Source: an uncultured Clostridium sp. (GTDB lineage: Bacteria; Bacillota; Clostridia; Lachnospirales; Lachnospiraceae). Taken from it: 64,000 nt of DNA. The notes below the pieces were generated by a model. That model made no database searches, was not told the origin of the DNA, and saw nothing but the letters and a program-made list of their open reading frames with translations. The stretch lies in assembly GCA_900542035.1 (NCBI GenBank), contig UQMJ01000004.1, positions 1 through 64,000 of the forward strand, read 5' to 3'. The position numbers and the translations under genes were made by a program. Below are positions 18,000 through 25,934 of the stretch, one piece after another (position 1 is the stretch's first letter; every line of letters starts with the position of its first letter).

Positions 18000-18473
18000 A
18001 TGGGAAAAAGATTAGTTGCATATTTTAGTGCAAGTGGAACAACAAAAAAAGCAGCGGAGATGATCGCATCAGCGGCGGACGCAGATATGTATGAAATCAT
18101 GCCAAAACAACCATATTCAAAGGCAGATTTAAATTGGATGGATAAAAAATCCAGAACCAGTGTAGAGATGAGTGACAAAAAGTTCAGACCGGAAATATCC
18201 GATACAGATGTCCCTGTTGATCAGTACGATGAGATCCTCTTAGGCTTTCCAATCTGGTGGTATGTAGCACCTACAATTATTAATACATTTTTGGAAACCT
18301 ATAATTTTTCGGGCAAAAAAATTGTGTTGTTTGCAACCTCAGGAGGAAGCGGATTTGGAAATACCGTAAGTGAGCTTAAGCCGTCAGCACCTGATACAGT
18401 GATAATAGAAGGTAACGTATTTCATAAAGCTACAAAGCGGGAAATTGCAGAGTGGGTAAGAAGTATTTTGTAA
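18000..18473 (+). CDS. Flavodoxin
   Basis: 157 residues. The FMN phosphate-binding loop FSASGTTKKAAE (residues 9-20), the FPIWWY motif (about 81-86) and ATSGGSGFG are typical of the Flavodoxin_4 group found with aldo-keto reductases in Firmicutes. It should carry electrons via FMN in the cytoplasm. GAGGAG lies upstream of the ATG. It is the first gene of a redox cluster with the CMD/cupin and aldo-keto reductase genes. Confidence 0.88.
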   Translation: MGKRLVAYFSASGTTKKAAEMIASAADADMYEIMPKQPYSKADLNWMDKKSRTSVEMSDKKFRPEISDTDVPVDQYDEILLGFPIWWYVAPTIINTFLETYNFSGKKIVLFATSGGSGFGNTVSELKPSAPDTVIIEGNVFHKATKREIAEWVRSIL

Positions 18474-18487
18474 GGAAGGAGAAGAAA

Positions 18488-19255
18488 ATGAAGAAGATTG
18501 TACAGACAACAGGGAGAAATGCACTCAATGATTTTTCACCGGAATTTGCACATTTTAATGATGATGTTCTTTTCGGTGAGAACTGGAATAATCAGGATAT
18601 TGACCTTAAAACCAGAAGTATTATAACGGTGGTTGCATTAATGTCTTCAGGGATAACAGATTCATCTTTAATCTATCATTTACAGAACACAAAGGCACAT
18701 GGTGTGACACAAAAGGAAATTGCGGCAATTATCACTCATGTTGCATTCTACGCAGGCTAGCCAAAAGGCTGGGCAGTTTTTAATCTAGCAAAGGAAGTGT
18801 GGCAGCTAGAAGAAGGAGACTTGCCATATGAAGATGAGGCTATGAGAGCACATGCGAAATCCATGGTCTTTCCAATTGGACAGCCAAATGATGCATTTGC
18901 AGAATATTTTGTAGGACAAAGCTACCTGGCTCCGATATCCACAGATCAGGTTGGAATTTTCAATGTAACCTTTGAGCCTGGCTGCAGAAATAACTGGCAT
19001 ATTCATCATGCAAAAAGTGGTGGCGGACAGATTTTAGTATGCGTAGCCGGACGTGGATTTTATCAGGAGGAAGGCAAAAAAGCGGTAGAGATGAAGCAGG
19101 GTGACTGTATAAACATTCCGGCAGAAGTAAAACACTGGCATGGGGCGGCTCCGGATGAGTGGTTTTCCCATCTGGCAATTGAGGTACCTGGGGTAGACTG
19201 TTCCAATGAGTGGTGCGAGGCAGTATCAGAAAAAGAGTATGACAGGTTAAAATAA
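18488..19255 (+). pseudogene. Carboxymuconolactone decarboxylase-cupin fusion gene interrupted by an in-frame TAG
   Basis: ATG at 18488 has AAGGAG upstream. The frame encodes a carboxymuconolactone-decarboxylase-like (AhpD-type) domain, then stops at TAG 18758-18760, and continues without any shift into PKGWAVFNLAKEVW and a cupin domain (RNNWHIHHAKSGGGQ, EVKHWHGA) to 19255. Family members read AFYAGWPK at this point, so TAG replaces a Trp codon (TGG). The rest of the frame is intact, which suggests a recent nonsense change or a sequencing error. The cupin part could still be translated alone from GTG 18797. Confidence 0.8.
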
Positions 19256-19265
19256 GGAGTGGACT

Positions 19266-20261
19266 ATGGAATACAGTAAACTTGGGAATACAGATCTAGA
19301 AGTGTCAAAATTATGTGTGGGCTGTATGAGTTTTGGAAAAGCCGGAACCATGCACGATTGGACGCTGGATGAAGCAGAGAGTGAGAAGGTCATTAAGTAT
19401 GCCCTTAATCTAGGATATAACTTTTTTGACACAGCAAATGGGTATTCTGCCGGAACAAGTGAGGAGTATCTGGGAAGAGCGTTGAAGAAAAATATAGCAA
19501 GAGATAAAGTAGTGATTGCATCCAAGGTTTATTTTAATGAAGGGCGTTTATCAAGAAAAGCAATCATGAGGGAAATAGACGGAACTTTGTCACGTCTTGG
19601 AACCGATTATCTTGATTTATATATCATCCATAGATTTGACTATGATACGCCGTTAGAAGAAACTATGGAAGCATTGCATGAACTTGTAAAAGCAGGAAAG
19701 GTTCGGGCACTTGGTGCATCTGCGATGTATGGGTATCAGTTTCACAATATGCAGATAGTTGCAAGGGAAAATGGCTGGACACCGTTTTCGGCAATGGAGA
19801 ATCATTATAATTTGCTTTATAGAGAGGACGAGAGGGAATTGATTCCAATTTGTAAGCAGATGAATGTTTCGCTAATGCCCTATAGTCCTCTTGCAGCTGG
19901 ACATCTGGCAAGACCGCAGTGGAAGTCGGATTCTCTCCGTGGAACCACGGATCGGGTTGCCATGGGAAAATATGACACTACTGAAGCGGAAGATATGAAG
20001 ATTATAAAACGCGTAGCGGAACTTGCCGAAAAGTATGACTGTAAAATGTCACAGATTGCTATTGCGTGGCAGTGGGAAAAGGGAATTGTATCGCCGATTA
20101 TTGGAGCTACAAAAACAAGCTATTTAGATGACGCAGCGGGAGCCTTTGAAGTAAAATTAACTGCCGAGGATATTGCATATCTTGAAGAGCCATATGTTCC
20201 CCATAAGATAGTTGGTGCAATTGATAAAAATCCCAAGCAGGGAGGCATGGAAGGCTCTTGA
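19266..20261 (+). CDS. Aldo/keto reductase
   Basis: 331 residues, a (beta/alpha)8 NADPH-dependent reductase. FFDTANGYSAG holds the catalytic Asp and Tyr region, the Lys is in IASKVY, and the His in YIIHRFDYDTP; the C-terminal SQIAIAWQW and GATKTSYLDDA segments bind NADPH. It starts 10 bases after the cupin gene. The last 8 or so codons run into sequence that belongs to a second, deleted reductase gene, so the extreme C-terminus is probably altered, but all catalytic parts are present. Confidence 0.88.
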   Translation: MEYSKLGNTDLEVSKLCVGCMSFGKAGTMHDWTLDEAESEKVIKYALNLGYNFFDTANGYSAGTSEEYLGRALKKNIARDKVVIASKVYFNEGRLSRKAIMREIDGTLSRLGTDYLDLYIIHRFDYDTPLEETMEALHELVKAGKVRALGASAMYGYQFHNMQIVARENGWTPFSAMENHYNLLYREDERELIPICKQMNVSLMPYSPLAAGHLARPQWKSDSLRGTTDRVAMGKYDTTEAEDMKIIKRVAELAEKYDCKMSQIAIAWQWEKGIVSPIIGATKTSYLDDAAGAFEVKLTAEDIAYLEEPYVPHKIVGAIDKNPKQGGMEGS

Positions 20262-20491
20262 AGATGCATATAAGGCTGGAAAACTTAAAGCAATCGGTCT
20301 CTCAAATTTTCAGATAGGTGATATTGAAAGTATTCTTGAGGTATGTGAGATTAAGCCCATGGTAAATCAGAGGGAAATTTTGAAATATCAGAAGAAGATA
20401 TGGAAATACTTAAGAGTTTTAGACATATAGAGGATTACGGACAGAGTGGTCATTTTCCTGTATATGGGGAAAATGTAGAGGCGATACAATA
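20221..20491 (+). pseudogene. Remnant of a second aldo/keto reductase
   Basis: One frame gives REAWKALEDAYKAGKLKAIG plus SNFQIGDIES and ends near KPMVNQ, the middle of an aldo/keto reductase. A different frame from about 20378 gives FEISEEDMEILKSF and YGQSGHFPVYG, which is the C-terminus of the same family. About 100 residues between them are missing. It overlaps the end of the intact reductase and is clearly non-functional. Confidence 0.7.
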
Positions 20492-20697
20492 ATGAACCTG
20501 AACAGGTTCCAAATAGAAAAGCAGCAGACATTGCAGAAGAAAGTAATCTGAATTATACAATACTTTGCCCCGGATATCTTCGAGATGGAAACGCAGATGA
20601 TTATGTTTTGACTATAAATCGTAGAGAAAGTACTTATAATAGAGATTTTTATAAAACAAACAAGAGCAGACCCACAAATCGGATCTGCCCAATGTAA
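20491..20697 (+). pseudogene. Remnant of an NAD(P)H-binding (SDR/NmrA-like) oxidoreductase
   Basis: The frame reads NEPEQVPNRKAADIAEESNL then NYTILCPGYLRDGNADDY, the typical C-terminal half of atypical short-chain dehydrogenases of the NmrA type, ending with TAA at about 20697. The N-terminal half with the nucleotide loop is absent. Together with the previous remnant it fills the 490-base gap before the methyltransferase. Confidence 0.6.
20653..20688 (-). terminator. Possible terminator of the methyltransferase gene
   Basis: On the minus strand GCAGA (20684-20688) pairs with TCTGC (20666-20670), followed by TCTTGTTTGTTTT. The stem is short, so support is modest. Confidence 0.4.
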
Positions 20698-20751
20698 CTA
20701 ATGATATATCTTATATCAGTTTTTTCAGTTTACAAAAAATTTGAAACGGTA

Positions 20752-21639
20752 TCAGGAAAAGGGTAGTTTACATTGTTCAAATTCTCTGCTTTCTTTAAAC
20801 CTGCTTTGTGCAAAATCAAAGAATTCTTGATTGATTTCAAAGCCAATGCAATTTCGCTCAAGACGATCGCTCACTATCCATGTAGTTCCTGTTCCCAAAA
20901 AAGGATCAAAGACTACTCCGTTTTTAGGACTTCCGCATAGTACAATTTGCTCGACAAGTTGTTCTGGAAATGTTGCTGTGTGGCTGCCGCTTAGCGGCTG
21001 TGTATTGATTGCCCAGACATCTCCAGGGTTTTTCATTCGGCCATTTGCACCAAGAATTTTTATAGCATCAAGGTCAAAGAAATACTTTTTGTTTAATACA
21101 AAATGAAAAACGTGTTCGTATGTGTTGTTCAAACGGTCGGTAACACTGGCTGGAATTCTATTAGGTTTTTGCCAGATAATATCATCCCGCAGCAGCCAGC
21201 CTCGTTCTTGCATCTCAATAGCAAAGCGGGAAGGAATAAGGAGTAACTGTTTATTTTGATAGAGCTTTCCGTTTTGCTTGATCTTTGGCTGAAGGGGTTT
21301 TGTAGTAAAATATTTTTCTTTGCGGTCTTTTTGCGCCTGTGTAATATTTCCGTCACTGTCTAAATACTTACTCCATGCGCCAGCGCCAGAACCAAAGTAT
21401 GTGTCCCCGATATTGATGAAAATGTTAGCAGTAGGCTTAAGATATGGGCGCAGAGCGTCAAAAAAGTCGGCTAATCTTGAAACATAAGCCTCAGGCGTCT
21501 GTTCGGAACCGATTTCGCCTGCACCATTATATACGCGTTTAGCCCAGTAGGGCGGTGACGTAACCAACAAGTCGATGGAAGCTGGTTCAATTTGTTTAAT
21601 TAATTCCTGAGTATCGCCGCAAACAATTATGTGATTCAT
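20752..21639 (-). CDS. Type II DNA methyltransferase, beta class (probably N4-cytosine)
   Basis: 295 residues. The catalytic motif IV TSPPYW is near the N-terminus (about residues 28-33) and the SAM-binding motif I FDPFLGTGTT near the C-terminus, the order of beta-class enzymes. SPPY and the TSPPYW context favour N4-cytosine methylation, which is also the chemistry used by partners of MvaI/BcnI nucleases. Its start overlaps the stop of the small AbrB-like gene by 4 bases (ATGA). Together with the nuclease it forms a restriction-modification system. Confidence 0.88.
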   Translation of the reverse strand: MNHIIVCGDTQELIKQIEPASIDLLVTSPPYWAKRVYNGAGEIGSEQTPEAYVSRLADFFDALRPYLKPTANIFINIGDTYFGSGAGAWSKYLDSDGNITQAQKDRKEKYFTTKPLQPKIKQNGKLYQNKQLLLIPSRFAIEMQERGWLLRDDIIWQKPNRIPASVTDRLNNTYEHVFHFVLNKKYFFDLDAIKILGANGRMKNPGDVWAINTQPLSGSHTATFPEQLVEQIVLCGSPKNGVVFDPFLGTGTTWIVSDRLERNCIGFEINQEFFDFAQSRFKESREFEQCKLPFS

Positions 21640-21824
21640 TGCACATCCTCCTTTGAAGTTTCGACAATACGCAAGATTAATTCTTTTTCCTCCGGATTCA
21701 GGTAAATTGCAAATTTCGTTGTTCCCTTTTCAACTGGAAGGTTGTTAAGAATAGCTTTGGGAAGACGTATACGCATATCCTGCTGTAAAGAGTATGTGTC
21801 TAGGTAAATAAGTTCTTTGTTCAT
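21636..21824 (-). CDS. Small AbrB-like protein, candidate controller of the restriction-modification system
   Basis: 62 residues from ATG 21824, chosen because AAAGGAAA precedes it; an upstream start at 21884 would lie inside the promoter. The centre MRIRLPKAILNNLPVEKG resembles the swapped-hairpin AbrB/MazE DNA-binding fold, and the tail is acidic. It is the first gene of the transcript that also makes the methyltransferase. Known controller proteins of such systems are usually helix-turn-helix proteins, so an AbrB type would be unusual. The fold call is by eye. Confidence 0.55.
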   Translation of the reverse strand: MNKELIYLDTYSLQQDMRIRLPKAILNNLPVEKGTTKFAIYLNPEEKELILRIVETSKEDVQ

Positions 21825-21855
21825 ATTGGTTTCCTTTCGGCCTAAAGATAGGATT

Positions 21856-21884
21856 ATTATAGTGTAAAAATAGGTTAAATTCAA
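21856..21884 (-). promoter_or_regulatory. Promoter of the AbrB-like/methyltransferase operon
   Basis: On the minus strand, TTGAAT (21879-21884), a 17-base spacer and TATAAT (21856-21861). The transcript would start near 21849, about 25 bases before the AbrB-like start codon. Confidence 0.7.
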
Positions 21885-21887
21885 CCT
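21872..21887. promoter_or_regulatory. Palindromic operator overlapping the -35 box
   Basis: AGGTTAAATTCAACCT is a 16-bp palindrome with one mismatched pair. It covers the -35 hexamer of the operon promoter, the expected place for autorepression. The bound protein is inferred to be the adjacent AbrB-like product. Confidence 0.5.
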
Positions 21888-21906
21888 GAATTAGCCGCTT
21901 TAACAG

Positions 21907-21952
21907 AAAAACTAAAATGCTGACTATAAAACAGCAATGTGCCGTAGTCAGC
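21907..21952 (-). terminator. Terminator of the restriction endonuclease gene
   Basis: Perfect 8-bp stem GCTGACTA/TAGTCAGC with an 18-base loop, followed on the minus strand by ATTTTAGTTTTTC. It insulates the nuclease from the methyltransferase operon. Confidence 0.75.
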
Positions 21953-21976
21953 AAGAAAGAGTAGAATAGTATCCAA

Positions 21977-22759
21977 TTAAACAATGATATGCTGCTGATA
22001 TAGAGCTGTTTTTGCTGCGGGCCGTATCCTGAACTTAGTACCGTGGTTGTGGCCCGTACGGGCATCAAAATCAATATAAATAAAACCGGTTTCAACAAGA
22101 TTTAAAAAACGTTCCAAAGTGGGATTTACATAGGCTTCAATCTCATTGTATTTAAAGTATTCTTCTCCAGATATATATTTGGTTTCTGCTTTTACATACA
22201 TAAGGTTATTTAGTTTTGTCGTTAGTTTTTGAGAAATATCTTTAAAAGTCCAATAAGGGTTAGGGTTTATATCTTTAGTTCCTATGCCATTCCGTATAAA
22301 AGAACGCCATTCAGAATGCCTATCGCCGATCTTCTGATAGTCAAAAGACACAAATATATGTTCCGCATCCCAATCAATGCTGACTTTAAAACCTCGATCA
22401 CTACAAGCAGTAGCATTAATCGTTTGGCGAAAACTTCTTTCATTTACAGGATAAATCGTTCCAGCATCTTGATGAGGCCACCCATATAATGGAAGAAGTA
22501 TCCGAGAAACAATGCGCGCATTTCGGGGTTTTGGTTCGCTGTGGAAGAGTGTCAATAATGAGCCTGTTTTTGCGCGCTGGCTTTTCAATTCCCAGTTACC
22601 AAAATCAGGTAATTGAAGATTGTTTTCTGCCACATCAAGAAGATCCTCTAAAGTATTGCCAACGCCACCGGCATTTCCAGGACGCCGGTTTTTTATCCAC
22701 CCCATTTCTTTGATTTCTTGCAGTCTAATTCTTAGTAATTCAAGCTCTTGATCCCTCAT
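21977..22759 (-). CDS. Type II restriction endonuclease, MvaI/BcnI family
   Basis: 260 residues, close to the size of MvaI. The N-terminal GGVGNTLEDLLDVAENN segment followed by WELKSQ (the Glu-x-Lys of the PD-(D/E)XK site) and LLTLFHSEP matches the MvaI/BcnI family, monomeric enzymes that cut CCWGG or CCSGG. AAGGAGGATAAC precedes the ATG. The gene has its own terminator and lies upstream of the methyltransferase operon. The recognition site here is inferred to be related to CC(N)GG and is not known. Confidence 0.82.
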   Translation of the reverse strand: MRDQELELLRIRLQEIKEMGWIKNRRPGNAGGVGNTLEDLLDVAENNLQLPDFGNWELKSQRAKTGSLLTLFHSEPKPRNARIVSRILLPLYGWPHQDAGTIYPVNERSFRQTINATACSDRGFKVSIDWDAEHIFVSFDYQKIGDRHSEWRSFIRNGIGTKDINPNPYWTFKDISQKLTTKLNNLMYVKAETKYISGEEYFKYNEIEAYVNPTLERFLNLVETGFIYIDFDARTGHNHGTKFRIRPAAKTALYQQHIIV

Positions 22760-22938
22760 ATGTTATCCTCCTTGTTAAAGTACCTGTTCGACTACATCAA
22801 ACAGAACGCTAAGTTTTTAAACGGGTATTCTGATAAGTTGGTCTTTGTTGTGGACTGGATTTTTATGTGATTTTAGCAAACTTAATATGTAAGCGAGAAT
22901 ATAGTGGAGTTGTTCTTCCAAGTGAGTTTTTGTATAGT

Positions 22939-23056
22939 AAAAAGGAGCTCACACATGAGCTCCTCCAGCTACAGATTCCTCCCGCATCCGTAGAATAACC
23001 ACTAAAACCACTATACAGGATTGATTTCAGAAAGTCAATCTGTTGTTTAGCAGTTA
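22939..23056 (-). ncRNA. Candidate small RNA ending in a strong terminator
   Basis: In the 404-base gap between the nuclease and the YesN gene, the minus strand shows a TATAAT box (23063-23068), then three hairpins: GATTGA/TCAATC, CTACnGAT/ATCnGTAG with loop GCGGGAGGA, and AGGAGCTC/GAGCTCCT (22943-22964) followed by TTTTT. The last is a classic terminator. The -35 is poor. A 66-residue minus-strand frame here has no family match. The loop resembles a ribosome-binding site. Confidence 0.4.
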
Positions 23057-23163
23057 AATACAATTATATATATCTTCTTGTATTTTGATATAAAAGTTTA
23101 CTATTACAGCAAAAAGTTTTTGTGCTATGATGAAAGAAACTGTGAACGAAGGGGGAGGGAAAC

Positions 23164-23907
23164 TTGTTATATGAGTTATTGTTGGTAGATGACGAAGAGT
23201 CTTCAAGAAATGGGTTGGCGACATATTTTCCCTGGGAGGAACAAGGATTTCATATTTGCGGACAAGTATCAGATGGTAAAGAAGCGTTAGAATTTTTAGA
23301 AACAAAAAGGGTGCATGTGGTATTAACGGATATTAGTATGCCTGGTATGGATGGAATTGAATTAGCCAGACAGATCCACGAAAAACAAAAACATCCATGT
23401 GTTGTATTTTTAAGCGCCTATGATGATTTTCAGTATGCACAACAGGCGATTCGTTACGGAGTGCGTTTTTATATTTTAAAGCCTTCTGATTTTGAAGAAA
23501 TAAAGGAAATATTTAAAGAAATAAAGAGGGAACTGGATGGACAGTATCAGGAGATTCCATGCATCGAACGGATTCATAATGAGGATGAAATTATTTGTAA
23601 GGTAAGAGAATATATTTTGGAAGAATATCGAACAGGTACTTTAGGAGAATTGGCAGAAAAACTCTACTTAAATTCATCTTACTTAAGCCAGCTAATTAAA
23701 ATTAAATTAGGAAAAAATTTTATGGATTTGCTTTTTGATACCAGAATGAGCAAGGCGTGTGAGTTTTTGAAAGATCCGGAAGTGAAAATATATAACATTA
23801 GCGAAATGGTGGGGTACACAAATCCTAATAATTTTACCAGAGCATTTAAAGCCAGATACGGCCAATCTCCAAAAGAATATCGAATGGAAAATAGAGGAAG
23901 AGTATGA
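23164..23907 (+). CDS. yesN: Response regulator with AraC-type DNA-binding domain (YesN-like)
   Basis: 247 residues. Receiver domain with acidic pocket D9-D10 and phosphorylation site D56 in VLTDISMPG, conserved Lys in ILKPSD, and a C-terminal AraC domain with two helix-turn-helix units (LGELAEKLYLNSSYLSQLIK and ISEMVGYTNPNNFTRAFKA). TTG start with GGGGGAGGG at 4 bases. It overlaps the kinase gene by 4 bases. Likely activates the ABC importer and enzyme genes downstream in response to extracellular sugars. Confidence 0.88.
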   Translation: MLYELLLVDDEESSRNGLATYFPWEEQGFHICGQVSDGKEALEFLETKRVHVVLTDISMPGMDGIELARQIHEKQKHPCVVFLSAYDDFQYAQQAIRYGVRFYILKPSDFEEIKEIFKEIKRELDGQYQEIPCIERIHNEDEIICKVREYILEEYRTGTLGELAEKLYLNSSYLSQLIKIKLGKNFMDLLFDTRMSKACEFLKDPEVKIYNISEMVGYTNPNNFTRAFKARYGQSPKEYRMENRGRV

Positions 23908-25700
23908 AAAACATTTATAATAGATACAAACGGTATTATTCCATGCAGCAGCGCTTTTTTATAAAGCGCTTTTTTCAAAACGCATTTTTGCTGTTGATTC
24001 CGATTTTGCTGATAGGGCCATATAGTATCTATCAAATTAATAAAGAAAGCAGAAATGCGTTGGAAAAGAATAGTTATAGTATGCTTTACCAGATTGACGA
24101 GACAATGAAGGGGCTTTTAGAGGAAATGGATAATGTTTACTATTATATTCGTTCAAATCCTTCTATTACAACAAGCCTGAAAAGCGCTTATAATGAGCCA
24201 GAATTAACTTTAAATAATCTGCGAAATATTAACAATATATGTTCGCTGCTTCGATATTATATGTATACCAGCGAATATATCGAGACGATATATGTGTATT
24301 ATTATAATAGCAATAATCGAATTTTGGTACCAGAAAAAGGAATGATTTCAAGAGATGCATATAAAGATACAGATTGGATTGAAGAAGCAAAAGAAGTGGA
24401 AAATGATATTTGGCTGAATACGAAAATGGCAGCAAAAGATGAATATTCTGCACCGGTCCCCATCTTGTATTATTTCAGAAAGATCTATTCGACAATCGAT
24501 CCGTCAAATATGATTGGTGTAATTGCAGTGGAGTATGATGGAAATGCAATAAATAGATATATTAATTCGCTGAGCCTGTATCCCGATCAGACGATTGCAG
24601 TAGTGAATAAAGGAAAGCAGATATTGCTGCAAAATAATGAGATGGCTTTTTCTTCTTTTCTACAGGATGAAAAGAAAGGACAGCCAGGAGATTTTGATTA
24701 TTATGATATAGCTATGGACGAAGAAAAATACACCGTATCGAAACTGCAGTCACAGTACATTCAAGAATTAGAATATGTATCTGCAGTGCCAACTAAAAAT
24801 GTTCTTTCTTCTTCAAACCAGTTTGCCAGAGCGTTTTTAATGCTAATAGGCGGAGCAATAGCGGTTTCTGTGGTTTTAGCAGCCGTTCGGGCGAAAAAAG
24901 ATTATAAAAATTTGGAAAGTATTTTAGAACTTCTAAGCCATCCGGAAAAGGCATTACAGAGAAAAACCGAACATTTACAGGTATTTTCGGATCCGTATAG
25001 CTATATTACCTACAATATTATTAATCTGTTCATTCGGCAGGATTATTTGAATGTCCAGACATCCGAACAAAAATATAAACTTCAGGCATTAGAACTTTCA
25101 GCACTTCAGCAGCAGATTAATCCGCATTTTTTGCATAATACGTTGAATACGATTTATTGGGAAGCAATTGGATTGACCAAGGGACCAAATGTTTGTTCAG
25201 AAATGTTGACTAAATTAGCATCTATCATGCGCTACTCGTTGGGGAATCCAGACGAAATTGTTACAATGAAAGATGAATTAGACTATTTAAAAAGTTATGT
25301 CTATATTCAGGAAAAACGATATAACTATAAGTTCCATATGGAATATGATATAGACGAAAATGTTTTTTCATACCCAATCCGTAAAATGATTTTACAGCCA
25401 TTAGTAGAAAATTCTATTAGCCATGGGATAAAATCTTTAAAACGAGAAGGAGTGATACGGCTGAAGATTCATCGAAAAGGTAAGGGAGTATACGTCAGTA
25501 TTTTAGATAATGGAATTGGAATGTCGGCTGAACAGATAAAAGAATTGAAAAAATCTTTGGAAAGTCGGGAAGAATATGGAACGCACGTGGGGCTTGCAAA
25601 TGTTGACAGAAGGCTGGTTTTAGCATATGGCAAACAAGCAGAACTTCATATAGTATCGCGGATTGGACAGGGAACGTGCGTATATTTCAGAATTCCTTAA
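23904..25700 (+). CDS. yesM: Sensor histidine kinase, YesM family
   Basis: 598 residues. One membrane helix near residues 30-50, a large extracellular Cache-like sensor, a second helix near 300-325, then a His_kinase domain with the phospho-acceptor in QQQINPHFLHNTLNTIYWEA, N box QPLVENSISHGI, and G boxes DNGIGM and GLANVDRRL. It pairs with the YesN-type regulator. In this family the extracellular domain often senses oligosaccharides released by glycan breakdown. A strong terminator follows. Confidence 0.88.
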   Translation: MKNIYNRYKRYYSMQQRFFIKRFFQNAFLLLIPILLIGPYSIYQINKESRNALEKNSYSMLYQIDETMKGLLEEMDNVYYYIRSNPSITTSLKSAYNEPELTLNNLRNINNICSLLRYYMYTSEYIETIYVYYYNSNNRILVPEKGMISRDAYKDTDWIEEAKEVENDIWLNTKMAAKDEYSAPVPILYYFRKIYSTIDPSNMIGVIAVEYDGNAINRYINSLSLYPDQTIAVVNKGKQILLQNNEMAFSSFLQDEKKGQPGDFDYYDIAMDEEKYTVSKLQSQYIQELEYVSAVPTKNVLSSSNQFARAFLMLIGGAIAVSVVLAAVRAKKDYKNLESILELLSHPEKALQRKTEHLQVFSDPYSYITYNIINLFIRQDYLNVQTSEQKYKLQALELSALQQQINPHFLHNTLNTIYWEAIGLTKGPNVCSEMLTKLASIMRYSLGNPDEIVTMKDELDYLKSYVYIQEKRYNYKFHMEYDIDENVFSYPIRKMILQPLVENSISHGIKSLKREGVIRLKIHRKGKGVYVSILDNGIGMSAEQIKELKKSLESREEYGTHVGLANVDRRLVLAYGKQAELHIVSRIGQGTCVYFRIP

Positions 25701-25742
25701 TTCAAACTATTGACAAGTTAAATAAAGAATCTCAATAAATAA

Positions 25743-25787
25743 AATAACGGAATAGGACATGGAAGTGTCTTATTCCGTTATTTTTTT
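25743..25787 (+). terminator. Terminator after yesM
   Basis: AATAACGGAATA pairs perfectly with TATTCCGTTATT, extended by GACA/TGTC, and is followed by seven T residues. Confidence 0.9.
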
Positions 25788-25797
25788 GATAAAACCC

Positions 25798-25889
25798 AAA
25801 GAAATGATAGATTTAAAGAAATGATAGAAAATTAAGATATGTAAATAAAAATCCAGTATGTACCAAGAAAATTGGAAATTTGCTATAGT
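25798..25889 (+). promoter_or_regulatory. Candidate activator-dependent promoter of the ABC importer operon
   Basis: Two exact copies of AAAGAAATGATAGA (25798-25811 and 25815-25828, 17 bp start to start) lie about 60-90 bases upstream of a TATAGT box (25884-25889) that lacks a good -35. Direct repeats before a weak promoter fit an AraC-type activator such as the adjacent YesN protein. Confidence 0.5.
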
Positions 25890-25934
25890 GAATACATCAA
25901 GAGATCCTAGTAATAGAAAAGGGGGATATTATTT

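Noticed and set aside
18797..19255. Separate cupin gene
   Set aside because: It is in the same frame as the CMD part, with family residues continuing across the TAG, so one interrupted gene is the better reading, although translation from GTG 18797 is possible.
22863..23063. 66-residue minus-strand frame before yesN
   Set aside because: No ribosome-binding site, no family pattern, and it runs through three hairpins and a terminator; a small RNA explains the region better.
22760..23163. Insertion-sequence end or transposase remnant
   Set aside because: No terminal inverted repeats, target duplication or transposase motifs were seen.
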